From: Clostridioides difficile_A
GTDB lineage: Bacteria; Bacillota; Clostridia; Peptostreptococcales; Peptostreptococcaceae
Reading direction: 5' to 3'
NCBI GenBank assembly: GCA_945909635.1
Contig: OX246690.1
Coordinates: 3,534,001 to 3,598,000 of the forward strand
DNA: 64,000 bases
Shown here piece by piece: positions 9,781-18,331 of the stretch (position 1 is the first letter of the stretch; every line of letters begins with the position of its first letter). The position numbers were made by a program, and so were the translations under genes. Below the pieces are notes generated by a model. It ran no database searches and was not told where the DNA came from. It saw only the letters and a list, made by a program, of their open reading frames with translations.

Positions 9781-9962
9781 CTAAGATAGCTCTCCATCAA
9801 AATTCGGGATGAATTTGATGACAGTACTGTACCTATTAAATACAGTCCCAGCACTAGCTTTGGACACTAGCACTTCGGCACTTACTCCTTTTATATTGCT
9901 TCATTGGTTTCCAACCTCTTCAATACTAATCTTAGTAAATGCAACCTCTACCTCAATCTTTT
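9781..9962 (-). promoter_or_regulatory. lysine riboswitch (L box)
   Basis: Read on the minus strand, the leader holds the conserved L-box core in order: GAGGTAGAGGTTGC, AAGATTAGTA, AGTGCCGAAGTG, GCTGGGACTGTA, GTACAGTACTGTCATC and the closing GGAGAGCTATCTT, which pairs with AAGAT at the 5' end to form P1. Spacing and order match the lysine aptamer family. It is followed by a terminator at 9702-9736 and then the YfcC-type transporter gene. In this family lysine binding stabilises P1 and favours termination, so the operon should be on when lysine is scarce. Confidence 0.95.
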
Positions 9963-10006
9963 TATTAGATGAGGTAATGCTTATTAAATTTTATTTATTG
10001 TAAATA

Positions 10007-10035
10007 ATTGTAGCATAATATGTCGAGATTGTAAA
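10007..10035 (-). promoter_or_regulatory. sigma-A-type promoter for the lysine riboswitch operon
   Basis: On the minus strand, TTTACA (10030-10035) and TACAAT (10007-10012) are 17 nt apart, about 50 nt upstream of the aptamer. I see nothing else identifiable between 10036 and the gene end at 10273. Confidence 0.6.
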
Positions 10036-10272
10036 TATTTTCAATATAATATACTTAGAATTAAATTTTATTTTCCACATCAATAAACTTTATATCTGCA
10101 CATACATTCAAAGAATGTAGTATATTTTTATATCTAATTTTTTAAAGTCTGAAGATATATGTTTTTATATGTAACAAATTATACTTTCTCTATTAAGTGA
10201 ATCTTTGGATATTTTTATTAGATATTTATTAATAATTGATTACCATAAGAAATCATTCCATTGTATCCTCAA

Positions 10273-10674
10273 CTATTTATTCAATTCTTTTTTAAGATAA
10301 ATTGGTGGATACTTAACACTTTTTAATTCTTCATTACTTTTTAGAAGCTTATTGTTTTCTACATTATAAATTTGTAACATAACTTTATTTACATATAGGG
10401 CATAATAATCATCACTATAAAAATATTGATATTCATATTGTGAATCATCTTTATAATTTACTCTATACAGTATTCCATTATAGCTTGCTTTCTTTGCTTT
10501 TTCTTTTGTAATACTCTTTATATCATCTTCCAAAATGCCTTGCTTTACCATATATTTATTGATATATATCTCAGCCTCCTTCCATGGTTTGAAATAGTTA
10601 TTATATACAACACTTCCTGCTATACCTACAATACCTATAATTAATACTACTAAAATAATTCTATATTTTCTCAT
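10273..10674 (-). CDS. small membrane-anchored protein, DUF3139-like
   Basis: A 133-aa protein with one N-terminal hydrophobic segment (about 6-26, RIILVVLIIGIVGIAGSVVY) and a Tyr/Lys-rich extracytoplasmic domain. The length, single anchor and the pattern IYINKYMVKQGILEDDIKSI resemble DUF3139 proteins, which have no known function. No lipobox Cys is present, so it is more likely a signal anchor than a lipoprotein. It stands alone between the lysine riboswitch operon and a terminator; the neighbours say little about its role. Confidence 0.6.
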   Translation of the reverse strand: MRKYRIILVVLIIGIVGIAGSVVYNNYFKPWKEAEIYINKYMVKQGILEDDIKSITKEKAKKASYNGILYRVNYKDDSQYEYQYFYSDDYYALYVNKVMLQIYNVENNKLLKSNEELKSVKYPPIYLKKELNK

Positions 10675-10717
10675 GCTAATTCCCCTTCTTTTATTATTTA
10701 AAACTATTATAATTCAC

Positions 10718-10757
10718 TAAAAAAAGATGTTATATTTTTCTATTAAAATATAACATC
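10718..10757 (-). terminator. intrinsic terminator after the glycosyltransferase gene
   Basis: A 13-bp perfect stem (10726-10738 with 10745-10757; arm GATGTTATATTTT) is followed on the minus strand by U7. It is about 210 nt downstream of the glycosyltransferase stop, and 10758-10966 holds no gene. Confidence 0.8.
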
Positions 10758-10966
10758 CATCGTATTTAGTATCAATATACATGCCCTAACTGGTAGGTTA
10801 AAAGGCCCTACTGTCAGTATTTTTATTAAGTAGTATATATATTTCCTACTTTCCATGTAGTTTTATTTCATTATTATAAAAATTTCACAAGTATTTGTTT
10901 TAGAATATCTATTGCAATATTTCAATTAACATAATAAGTATCATATTAGCTTCTAAATTTATATAT

Positions 10967-12142
10967 TCAGCAATATGACTTTATAAGCTGTAATATTACA
11001 TCAGCTGCCTTATTTGAACCACCTGCATTATAAAAGCTTTTTGATAGTTTAATTGCCTCTTCTTTGTATTCATTATCATTCATAACTTTAAATACAGTAT
11101 CTTTAATATTTTTTGACCTATTTTCTTTTAACATCAGTCCTGCATCTAAATAAGCAACTCTATTAGCTACCATTCTCTGCTCTGAATGTTGTGGAAATAA
11201 GACCATAGGTACCCCATAATATAAACTTTCATTTACACTATTCATACCACAATGAGTGATAAACACATCAGCTTCTTGAAGTATAGCAATCTGTTCAACA
11301 CTATTTTTAACTTCAAAGTTATTTGGTATATTCCCTAAACTTTTAATGTCAGTATCTCTACCAACAGACATAATTATATCAACATCACAATCTTTAAATG
11401 CTTTTATACAGTTTTCATAAAAATTAACATTTTTATTATTAATCGTACCAAGTGAAATATATATAAGTTTTCTCTTTTTATCTTTAGGCTTAACAATCAA
11501 CTTTGATACTGATGGCCCTACAAAAGAATATTTACTGGAAAAAGTTTCTGACATTGGCTGAAATTCTTTTGATGTATATACAATAGTATTTGTATCATTA
11601 TCATTAGAAATCATAGAAACAAAGTTTTTTATATAATATCCCTTTCTTTGTAAGAGCTTTATTTTTTTATTAATACGTCTCATCCCCAAAAACATATGAA
11701 CAACTTCCATAAAACTTTGCTTCATCATTTTTGCTGTATGTTTATTAAATGCAAAAGTTGTTGTAGAGCATATATATGGAATATTAAGTTTTTGTGCAAA
11801 TAACTTTCCCCAAAAGCTTAATGAGTCTGATACAATACAATCTGGATTAAAAACTTTAAGTTCTCTACATACTTTTTCATCTAAAGATATTGTAGTGTCT
11901 GCTATCATCTCAATTAACCCAGAGAAATCCTTGCCAATTTTTTTCTCATCTTCAGGACGTAATTCTGGGAGATATTTATCACAACTAATAAATTTTGCTC
12001 CAGTATCTTCAATTTTATCTTTAAATTCATTAAAAGAATAATACAATACTTCATTCCCTCTATCTACTAATTCACGAACTACTTCAATGGTTGGATTAGT
12101 ATGACCATATGCAGGAATGCTGAAAAAAACTATTTTACTCAT
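10967..12142 (-). CDS. GT1-family glycosyltransferase (macrolide/UDP-glycosyltransferase MGT type)
   Basis: A 391-aa GT-B-fold glycosyltransferase. The N-terminal acceptor domain starts FFSIPAYGHTNPTIEVVREL, and the C-terminal donor domain has VFITHCGMNSVNESLYYGVPMVLFP with the HCG and Glu/Gln residues that bind the nucleotide sugar. Relatives glucosylate macrolides, flavonoids and other small hydrophobic molecules and can inactivate antibiotics; the acceptor here is unknown. It lies 32 nt downstream of the XRE-AbrB regulator gene on the same strand, so the two are probably co-transcribed and the regulator probably controls the enzyme. Confidence 0.85.
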   Translation of the reverse strand: MSKIVFFSIPAYGHTNPTIEVVRELVDRGNEVLYYSFNEFKDKIEDTGAKFISCDKYLPELRPEDEKKIGKDFSGLIEMIADTTISLDEKVCRELKVFNPDCIVSDSLSFWGKLFAQKLNIPYICSTTTFAFNKHTAKMMKQSFMEVVHMFLGMRRINKKIKLLQRKGYYIKNFVSMISNDNDTNTIVYTSKEFQPMSETFSSKYSFVGPSVSKLIVKPKDKKRKLIYISLGTINNKNVNFYENCIKAFKDCDVDIIMSVGRDTDIKSLGNIPNNFEVKNSVEQIAILQEADVFITHCGMNSVNESLYYGVPMVLFPQHSEQRMVANRVAYLDAGLMLKENRSKNIKDTVFKVMNDNEYKEEAIKLSKSFYNAGGSNKAADVILQLIKSYC

Positions 12143-12174
12143 ATTTTATCCATCCTTTTATAATTTTTCTAAAA

Positions 12175-12600
12175 TTATTCTTCGTTATTTGTTACTCCCA
12201 TATGACCTATAAAATTTACCAAATCACGTTGATGAACAATTCCTAGTCCTCTTTCTTCATCTCCAAGTATCAATAATTTATCTCCTGTATTTATATTAAA
12301 TATATCTCTTGCTTCTTTTGGAATAACAATCTGACCACCTTCTCCAACTATAACAGCTCCAAAGAAAAATTTTCCTTTAGGTGGTATTATAATACCTGTT
12401 TTTTCTTCTGAATGATTGACTAAATCATCTAGTTTGACATTGTACAATTTTGCAAGTTTAATACAACTATCTATATCAGGAGTGGATTCTCCACTTTCCC
12501 ATTTTGCTACTGATTGTCTAGATATATTAAGTTTTTCAGCTAAATCCTCTTGCGTATACTGATGAATTTTTCTTAGTCTTTTCAAATTTGTATTAAGCAT
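12175..12600 (-). CDS. XRE-family HTH fused to AbrB/SpoVT-type DNA-binding domain
   Basis: A 141-aa regulator with two DNA-binding modules. An XRE helix-turn-helix (about 5-60, YTQEDLAEKLNISRQSVAKWE) is followed by an AbrB-like swapped-hairpin domain (about 80-125, IVGEGGQIVIPKEARDIFNI with GDKLLILGD). The fusion is known among Firmicutes but not common. It is the first gene of a two-gene unit with the glycosyltransferase and probably represses that unit. Its own promoter must lie in 12601-12878, which is AT-rich and holds no gene I can see. Confidence 0.85.
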   Translation of the reverse strand: MLNTNLKRLRKIHQYTQEDLAEKLNISRQSVAKWESGESTPDIDSCIKLAKLYNVKLDDLVNHSEEKTGIIIPPKGKFFFGAVIVGEGGQIVIPKEARDIFNINTGDKLLILGDEERGLGIVHQRDLVNFIGHMGVTNNEE

Positions 12601-12878
12601 ATTTTAATATCTCCTATATTTATCGTACTAAATTTATTATTTAAATTCTATCAACTAATTTTAACATTTATGTATATATTCATATACATTTCTCTTGTAC
12701 ACATTTACCCTTTAATAAATATATTATAAGAAAATTTATAGTTAATAGATACAATCTTTAATTTATCTAAAATGGCATCTTCTAGTTATAAAAGTTCAAT
12801 AAATAAAAATATATACAGCCTCTATTTTCAATTACACTATTTAAACCATACTAAATTTAATTCTAAATAATTTTCAAA

Positions 12879-12928
12879 TTTAATGGTAATCAAATTCTTT
12901 ACCAATAAATATAAAAAATATTAATGTG
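12879..12928 (+). promoter_or_regulatory. operator-like 50-bp element, copy A
   Basis: This copy shares 46 of 50 positions with copy B (36591-36640) and about 45 with copy C (38874-38923, minus strand). The first 26-28 bases are identical in all three and contain the inverted repeat TGGTAA-N9-TTACCA. It points toward the MutT gene start, 150 nt downstream. Unlike copies B and C, the following -10 is weak. A binding site shared with the other two genes is inferred. Confidence 0.6.
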
Positions 12929-12939
12929 ATTACTATCCA

Positions 12940-12985
12940 ATTATACTATTCTGAATTTAGGTCAAATAAGTAAATCCCTCACGAA
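12940..12985 (-). pseudogene. relic fragment of a fructose-type PTS gene
   Basis: These bases match 40 of 46 positions of 3246-3291 inside the PTS permease gene. On the minus strand they translate to GIYLFDLNSE-stop-YN against GIYSFDPNSEQYN in the intact protein, so the fragment has drifted and carries a stop. Nothing else of a PTS gene is recognisable around it, although weak similarity may run on toward 12920. Confidence 0.6.
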
Positions 12986-13077
12986 GCTTATATACTATCG
13001 TCCCTATAATTAACTTTATAATTTTAAATTTGTTTAAATTTATTAATTATGGTATTTTATTTTATGAGGTGATTTCA

Positions 13078-13467
13078 TTGAAAAAAACAATAAAAGTGGT
13101 TGCTGCAATTATAGAAAATAAGAATAATGAAATTCTATGCGCTCTTAGAGCTCCAGATATGTCTCTACCAAATCACTGGGAATTTCCAGGTGGAAAAGTT
13201 AAAGAAGGAGAATCTTTATTTGATGCAATAGAAAGAGAAATACAAGAAGAATTAAGTTGTAAAGTGAAAGCAGACATTGTATTTGCTGAAAACACTCATG
13301 AATATGAAAAAATTATAGTAAACTTAATTGGTATAAAATGTTCGTTAATAAAAGAGTTTCCTACACCTAATGAACACTCTAAATTAATTTACCTTAGAAA
13401 GGAAAACTTAAGCTCTTTAGTATGGGCTCCTGCAGATATCCCTATTGTAAAAGAGATAATGAAATAG
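13078..13467 (+). CDS. mutT: Nudix hydrolase, MutT-like 8-oxo-dGTP diphosphatase
   Basis: A 129-aa Nudix pyrophosphohydrolase. The Nudix box is complete: GGKVKEGESLFDAIEREIQEEL at about 38-59, with the REIQEEL metal ligands. The N-terminal KKTIKVVAAIIENKNNEIL and the WEFPGGK loop are typical of MutT proteins that sanitise oxidised dGTP. I chose TTG at 13078 because GAGGTG lies 7-8 nt upstream and homologues begin at this point; an ATG at 13030 would add 16 unconserved residues. It converges on the PLD-helicase gene, and the two share one terminator. In other genomes Nudix proteins sit beside such helicases, so a joint nucleic-acid role is possible. Confidence 0.85.
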   Translation: MKKTIKVVAAIIENKNNEILCALRAPDMSLPNHWEFPGGKVKEGESLFDAIEREIQEELSCKVKADIVFAENTHEYEKIIVNLIGIKCSLIKEFPTPNEHSKLIYLRKENLSSLVWAPADIPIVKEIMK

Positions 13468-13501
13468 AGATATATTAATATATCCCTATTTCATTATCTC
13501 T
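13452..13501. terminator. shared bidirectional terminator overlapping both 3' gene ends
   Basis: A perfect 16-bp stem (13452-13467 with 13486-13501; arm AGAGATAATGAAATAG) is followed on the plus strand by T8. Each arm is also the last five codons of one of the two convergent genes, so both proteins end in EIMK. Confidence 0.9.
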
Positions 13502-16308
13502 ATTTTTTTTATAAATTCTCTATATATTTTAACAGGAACCTCTTGATGAAGTTTTATTTTCATTGTTATAGGTTTCTCCCCATTGTATTCTACAGTGTCA
13601 CCCTTACCTATATAAATATATGGCTGTGCCTTCTTATCTATTTCTTTATATTTTCTCACAAATAAATGTAAGTTAACTTTTCTATCTTTATTATGAATTA
13701 AATTCTTACCTCTATCAGTCAGCTGTCGTGTAGAATTTGGAGATTGCCACTGAAAATAATTTTGATTTAAAAATTTATCCTTATAGTTTATTCTTTCATC
13801 TATTCCTTCTTCCTTATGCAAATCAATAAACAGAAAATATTCATTCCCATTAGCTAAAAGTCCACTACCCCTAAATGAAGAATGAATCTTTCTATAATTA
13901 GAAAGTAATGCTATATCAATCATTTTATACTGTTCATATAACTTTAAGAATGGTACTCCATAGTAATCTTCTTTGAACTCTTTTTCATATCTAATAATCC
14001 CATAAGTAATAGCATCCTCTATATATTTTCTATATTTTTTATCACTAATTATTTGTGTAAATATACTACTTCTATATAAATTATCACCTTTATACTCTAT
14101 TAGTTTAATCTTACTTTTTATCATTGATGAATCACAATATTGATGATTTAAACATTCAAAAGCGTGAATTATACTATCCTGGTCTACTTTATTAATATAC
14201 TTCAATATTTCATTACTTGCCATTTCTATGCTAATACTATCATGATTTAATAAATATTTAAGTATAATAAATTCATTTATTCTTTTTAAAGGTAGACTAG
14301 TATTTAATTCTCTTAATATTTTTTCAAAATCTTCATCCATTAATAAAGTTTTAATACTATCATCCTTTTCTGTTTTACCTACAAAACTTAAATAGGTCCC
14401 ATCTTTATCTATAAACTTAACTGGGTCTGGTGAGCCATCAAATTTTATATAATCTAATAACAAATAGGGTACTTTTCCTCCACATAAGATTTTGAACTGA
14501 TTATACTCTTCTCTCAAATATTGTGCTGACCTGAAATTTTCTCTATCAATTTGTGTTAGAATTCTTTCCTTGGAAATCTCATCAATTTGAATATGAGTAC
14601 ATCCTGGTATATTAGCAAAATCAGTACTTACAGCTACTTTTATACTATCCTTATCATAATATCTTGCACCATTTAAAGCTATAGCTATTAAAAATGTCTT
14701 ATTATGATTTCCTATAAAATCAAGTACTGTTAAAAATTCTTTATCTCCACTTTTTCTAAGTCCTCTCCCTAATTGTTGAATAAATATTATAGGAGATGCA
14801 GTAGGTCGTAACATTAAAATCGTATTTACAGAAGGTATGTCAACACCTTCATTAAAAATATCAACAGTAAATATAGCCTGTAAGCTATCCTTATTACTTT
14901 CTAGTAGTTTAATGTATTCTTGTCTTTTATCAATAGAATCCTCGCCACAAAGTGCAACACTATTTATACCTCTTTTCTTAAACTCTTCAGCCATATATCT
15001 TGCATGTTCTATATTTACACAGAATCCTAATAATTTTCTAAACTGTCCATCATGTCCATAAAATTTCATTTTTTCAATAATAAAATCCACTCTTTTATGT
15101 ATCATTAAACGTTTAGCCAACTCTGATGTATCATCTAAATTAATACCCTCTAAATCTACACCTTCAATATCTGTTATACCAAAGTAATGAAATGGTATTA
15201 CTAAATCTTCTTCAAGTGCTTCATGCAATCTAACTTCTAAGGCAACATTATTATCAAAAAGCTCAAATACACTTAAACTATCACATCTCTCTGGAGTGGC
15301 AGTCATACCTAATGTAAACTGAGGTTTAAAGTAATTCAAAACATTTAGATATGATTTACTCGCACTATGATGAGCTTCATCAACTATAATATAATTAAAA
15401 TAATCCTCTTCAAATTCAGTATAATGCTTATTCATAGTTTGTATTGTTGCAAATAGATAATTTGCCTCATAGTTTTTTTTATTGCCTGTAAATAAACCTG
15501 TTTTTAAATTTCTTTCTCTTAATAATCTATCAAATGTTTCTTTTGACTTCTTTAAAATTTCTTCCCTATGAACTATAAATAATAATCTCTTCGGTTTAAA
15601 TTCCATTACATCAAATGCGGACATATATGTTTTCCCTGTCCCAGTAGCTGCGATAACTAAAGCTTTGTTTTCTCCATGAACCCTTAGCCTTTCTAGATTT
15701 TCCATAGCTTTTATCTGCATCTTATTAGGTCTAATAGGTACAAAATTATCAAACACCATTTTTCTTTTTAATTCTGTTCTTTTAATTTCATTTAGAAATA
15801 ACATATATCTTTGTAACACTTCATCATTAAGATTTGAACTCATCTTCCAAAGGTTATCATACTCCTTCAATGCATCTTTTATAAATGGTTCATCTTCTTT
15901 TGAAACTATCTTTACATTCCATTCTATATTGCTTTTTAATGCACTTTGAGTAATATTTGAAGAACCTATTATAATTTTATAATGGTCTGCATTTTCAAAA
16001 ATGTACACCTTTGTATGAAAACCTTTTTCTCTATCTGCTATGAATATTTTCATATCTACATTATTAAATTCTTTTATTTTTTCTAATGCTTTTGGCTCTG
16101 TAAAATTTAGATATGTAGTAGTTATTATCTTGCCTTTTACATTTTTTTCTTCTAACTCTTTAAATGTATCTAGCAACAACTGTACTCCACTATAATTTAT
16201 AAATGCTACACTAAAATAAAATGCTTTACATTCTTTTAAGCTTTTCTTTAGTTCATTTAATAAATTACTATATTTTGAATTTATAATTAGTTGTTTTGAT
16301 TCCTGCAT
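13486..16308 (-). CDS. PLD-nuclease / SF2 helicase / DUF3427 fusion protein
   Basis: A 940-aa multidomain enzyme acting on nucleic acid. In order: a phospholipase-D-like HKD domain (about 1-160; His98-x-Lys100 followed by GSSN at 115-118), a DEAD/DEAH SF2 helicase core (Walker A ATGTGKT at about 221-227, DEAH at 310-313, TATPERCD, and motif VI QLGRGLRKS), and a C-terminal region with a DUF3427-like segment (YIYIGKGDTVEYNGEKPITM at the end). This architecture is widespread in bacteria and is often found in defence contexts or beside Nudix genes, but its role is not settled. The ATG at 16308 has weak spacing to a GGGGAA ribosome site. Convergent with mutT. Confidence 0.88.
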   Translation of the reverse strand: MQESKQLIINSKYSNLLNELKKSLKECKAFYFSVAFINYSGVQLLLDTFKELEEKNVKGKIITTTYLNFTEPKALEKIKEFNNVDMKIFIADREKGFHTKVYIFENADHYKIIIGSSNITQSALKSNIEWNVKIVSKEDEPFIKDALKEYDNLWKMSSNLNDEVLQRYMLFLNEIKRTELKRKMVFDNFVPIRPNKMQIKAMENLERLRVHGENKALVIAATGTGKTYMSAFDVMEFKPKRLLFIVHREEILKKSKETFDRLLRERNLKTGLFTGNKKNYEANYLFATIQTMNKHYTEFEEDYFNYIIVDEAHHSASKSYLNVLNYFKPQFTLGMTATPERCDSLSVFELFDNNVALEVRLHEALEEDLVIPFHYFGITDIEGVDLEGINLDDTSELAKRLMIHKRVDFIIEKMKFYGHDGQFRKLLGFCVNIEHARYMAEEFKKRGINSVALCGEDSIDKRQEYIKLLESNKDSLQAIFTVDIFNEGVDIPSVNTILMLRPTASPIIFIQQLGRGLRKSGDKEFLTVLDFIGNHNKTFLIAIALNGARYYDKDSIKVAVSTDFANIPGCTHIQIDEISKERILTQIDRENFRSAQYLREEYNQFKILCGGKVPYLLLDYIKFDGSPDPVKFIDKDGTYLSFVGKTEKDDSIKTLLMDEDFEKILRELNTSLPLKRINEFIILKYLLNHDSISIEMASNEILKYINKVDQDSIIHAFECLNHQYCDSSMIKSKIKLIEYKGDNLYRSSIFTQIISDKKYRKYIEDAITYGIIRYEKEFKEDYYGVPFLKLYEQYKMIDIALLSNYRKIHSSFRGSGLLANGNEYFLFIDLHKEEGIDERINYKDKFLNQNYFQWQSPNSTRQLTDRGKNLIHNKDRKVNLHLFVRKYKEIDKKAQPYIYIGKGDTVEYNGEKPITMKIKLHQEVPVKIYREFIKKIEIMK

Positions 16309-16497
16309 CGTTTTCCCCTTAATTGTTATAAATATGTTTAAATTATATCATAAAAATATAGAAGAATCCTTATTTTAGCTTGTATGACTATTTATCTAAT
16401 TTTTTATAGTAAAAATTCTTTTTTATCTGATACATTCAAATTTTTACTGTTTTTATTACCAATTATTAAGCATACTCTACCTATTATTAAATAAATA

Positions 16498-16538
16498 AAA
16501 AATAAAACCATACAAAATAATATAATTTGTATGGTTTT
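16498..16538 (-). terminator. intrinsic terminator after PTS IICB remnant
   Basis: A 13-bp perfect stem (16504-16516 with 16526-16538; arm AAAACCATACAAA) is followed on the minus strand by a U-rich run. It lies 8 nt below the PTS stop, so the remnant kept its original terminator. Confidence 0.85.
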
Positions 16539-16545
16539 ACATCTA

Positions 16546-17634
16546 TTAATCTACACCTAATACAGCTTTAACCTTAGATGCTATTGTAATAACCCTTGGT
16601 CCAAATATAACTTGAACTGAGTTTTTCTTTTTAACAACTCCGCTTGCTCCTAACTCATTTACCCAAAAACAATCTTCATAAAATCCATCTATTGAATTTA
16701 ACTCTACTCTAAGTCTAGTTGCGCAGTTCGTAATGTTTTTTATATTGTCACTACCTCCTAAACCTTCTATTATAGAATATACAAGTTCTGTATCTTTATC
16801 TTCTAATATCCCGTTGTCTGTAGATTTAATAGCACCTGCAGATTGTTTTTCTCTATATTCTTTCTTACTGTAAAGCTTAACTTCTTCTGAACTTCTTCCT
16901 GGTGTTTTTATATCAAACTTCTTAATTGCCCATGTAAATATTACATAAGTAACTACAAAGAATATTGGTATTAAAAATAATAAAGGTAGTGCATCCACTT
17001 TTTGAGGTTGTAATAAATTTGGGAACATATTTCTAAATGATTCACCCATTATAGAAACATTAAACATTTCTGTAAACACATATGTTAATCCTGCTAGTGG
17101 AACATATGCCACAAAGTACAATAATGGTGCAACAAACAAGAATGTATATTCTATAGGTTCTGTTACTCCTACTAGCATAGCTGTCACTATTGCTGGTATC
17201 AATATACTTAGGGCTTTTTTCTTATTAATATTATCGGATGACTTGTACATAGCTAAAGCTGCTGCTGGTAATATTGCAAAATGTATTAGTAAGCGTCCTG
17301 TTGTAAAATTACGAGTAATATAAGATAGTGTATCTGGGTCTCCCATTTGAGCCAATCTGATATTGTTAACACCTTCGTAAATTACTCCACCTACTTCCAT
17401 TGTTCCGCCTACTCTTGTGTATTCTATAGGAAATGCAATTAAGTGGTGTATACCAAATGGTAATAACGCTTTATCCATTGCTCCAAAAGTAAACGTTCCT
17501 AATAATCCACTCGAACCTATCCAATTACCAAGCTTAGATAATGCTAAACCTATTGGCGGCCATATGAAGTACATTCCTGTGCCTAATACTATTGCTGCTA
17601 TAAACATCATAATCATTGAAGACCTTGCTCCTGA
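16546..17634 (-). pseudogene. PTS glucose/alpha-glucoside-type IICB permease, N-terminus deleted
   Basis: About 360 aa of a glucose-superfamily IICB permease: the last part of IIC (FGAMDKALLPFGIHHLIAFP, VGVTEPIEYTFLFVAPLLY), a linker, and the IIB domain with phospho-Cys in NITNCATRLRVEL. Intact relatives are about 500-530 aa, so roughly 150 N-terminal residues including the first membrane segments are missing. The coding similarity stops near 17634 at an A9 tract, beyond which the sequence belongs to a different gene on the opposite strand. The 22 residues that an ATG at 17700 would add are antisense to that other gene. The IIB part could still be made, but permease function is unlikely. Confidence 0.75.
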
Positions 17635-17642
17635 AAAAAAAA

Positions 17643-18038
17643 TATAATGCACTAGGAAGTTCTGTGTCAACAAATTTGTTATGTACTGAACTAGCCACAA
17701 AACCTGCTATTATAGCTCCAAATATACATTTAGCTTCAGAGACTGATTTAAGACAAGCTACTGAAGTTGGTGCATATGGATTAGAACTCTCTCAAAAAGG
17801 ATATACAGGAGTTATGACTATCCTTAATAGAATAAGTAATATTCCTTATAAGTATGAAGTTAGTCATACAGATATTGCTAATATAGCTAATAAGACAAAA
17901 TATTTCCCTAAAGAATGGATAAATGAAGAATACAATCATATAACTGAGGAAGCTCTGAATTATTTATCTCCACTTATTCAAGGTAACCCAGATATTAAAT
18001 ATAAAGATGGATTACCTCATTTTTCAACCATTTACTAG
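17643..18038 (+). pseudogene. 6-phosphofructokinase (PPi/ATP-PFK long-group), 3' fragment
   Basis: About 130 codons resembling the C-terminal third of a 6-phosphofructokinase: LASETDLRQATEVG, YTGVMTILNR, IANIANKTKYFPKEWI and LSPLIQGN with GLPHFSTIY are typical of this end of the family. The nucleotide-binding GGDxPG region and the catalytic part are absent. The fragment begins at the A9 tract (17634-17642) where it abuts the beheaded PTS gene head to head. An in-frame ATG at 17616 falls in PTS-derived sequence and is not the original start. The remnant is non-functional as a kinase. Confidence 0.7.
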
Positions 18039-18090
18039 ACAATTATTACAATTCAATATACATTAAATACTATCTCTTTTAAGTATATCT

Positions 18091-18134
18091 GTGGCTGTCA
18101 CACTAGCAATTATAAAATGTTATGTGACAGCTAC
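18091..18134. terminator. stem-loop downstream of the phosphofructokinase remnant
   Basis: A 12-bp stem with one G-U pair (18091-18102 with 18123-18134; arm GTGGCTGTCACA) encloses a 20-nt loop. There is no clear T-run, so termination is uncertain. A tmRNA-end-like repeat follows at 18141. I see no gene between 18039 and 18331. Confidence 0.45.
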
Positions 18135-18140
18135 TTCAAA

Positions 18141-18160
18141 GATTTCCATAATGGAGATGA
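18141..18160 (-). repeat. dispersed tRNA/tmRNA-end-like element, degenerate copy
   Basis: On the minus strand TCATCTCCATTATGGAAATC resembles the CGTCTCCACCATTWAAATCC elements at 53.0 and 57.6 kb and the copy at 45.04 kb. As in those cases, a stem-loop (18091-18134) follows directly. It is shorter and more diverged than the others. Confidence 0.4.
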
Positions 18161-18331
18161 TTTTCAGTAATGATGTCTATCACCCATTTTTAATACATTA
18201 TAATTAGTTAGACAATAAATATTTGAGCATGATATTATTATATATAATAGTACAAAGAAATATAGTTTTGCCATGAATAAAAAAAGTAAAAGTTATATAA
18301 ATAACTATAATAATTGAAAAGGAAGTAATAT

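Noticed and set aside
9809..10003. 64-codon frame on the plus strand
   Set aside because: It runs antisense through the lysine aptamer and has no family resemblance.
17616..18038. Complete small gene starting at ATG 17616
   Set aside because: Bases up to about 17634 belong to the opposing PTS gene. Family similarity to phosphofructokinase begins only after the A9 tract.
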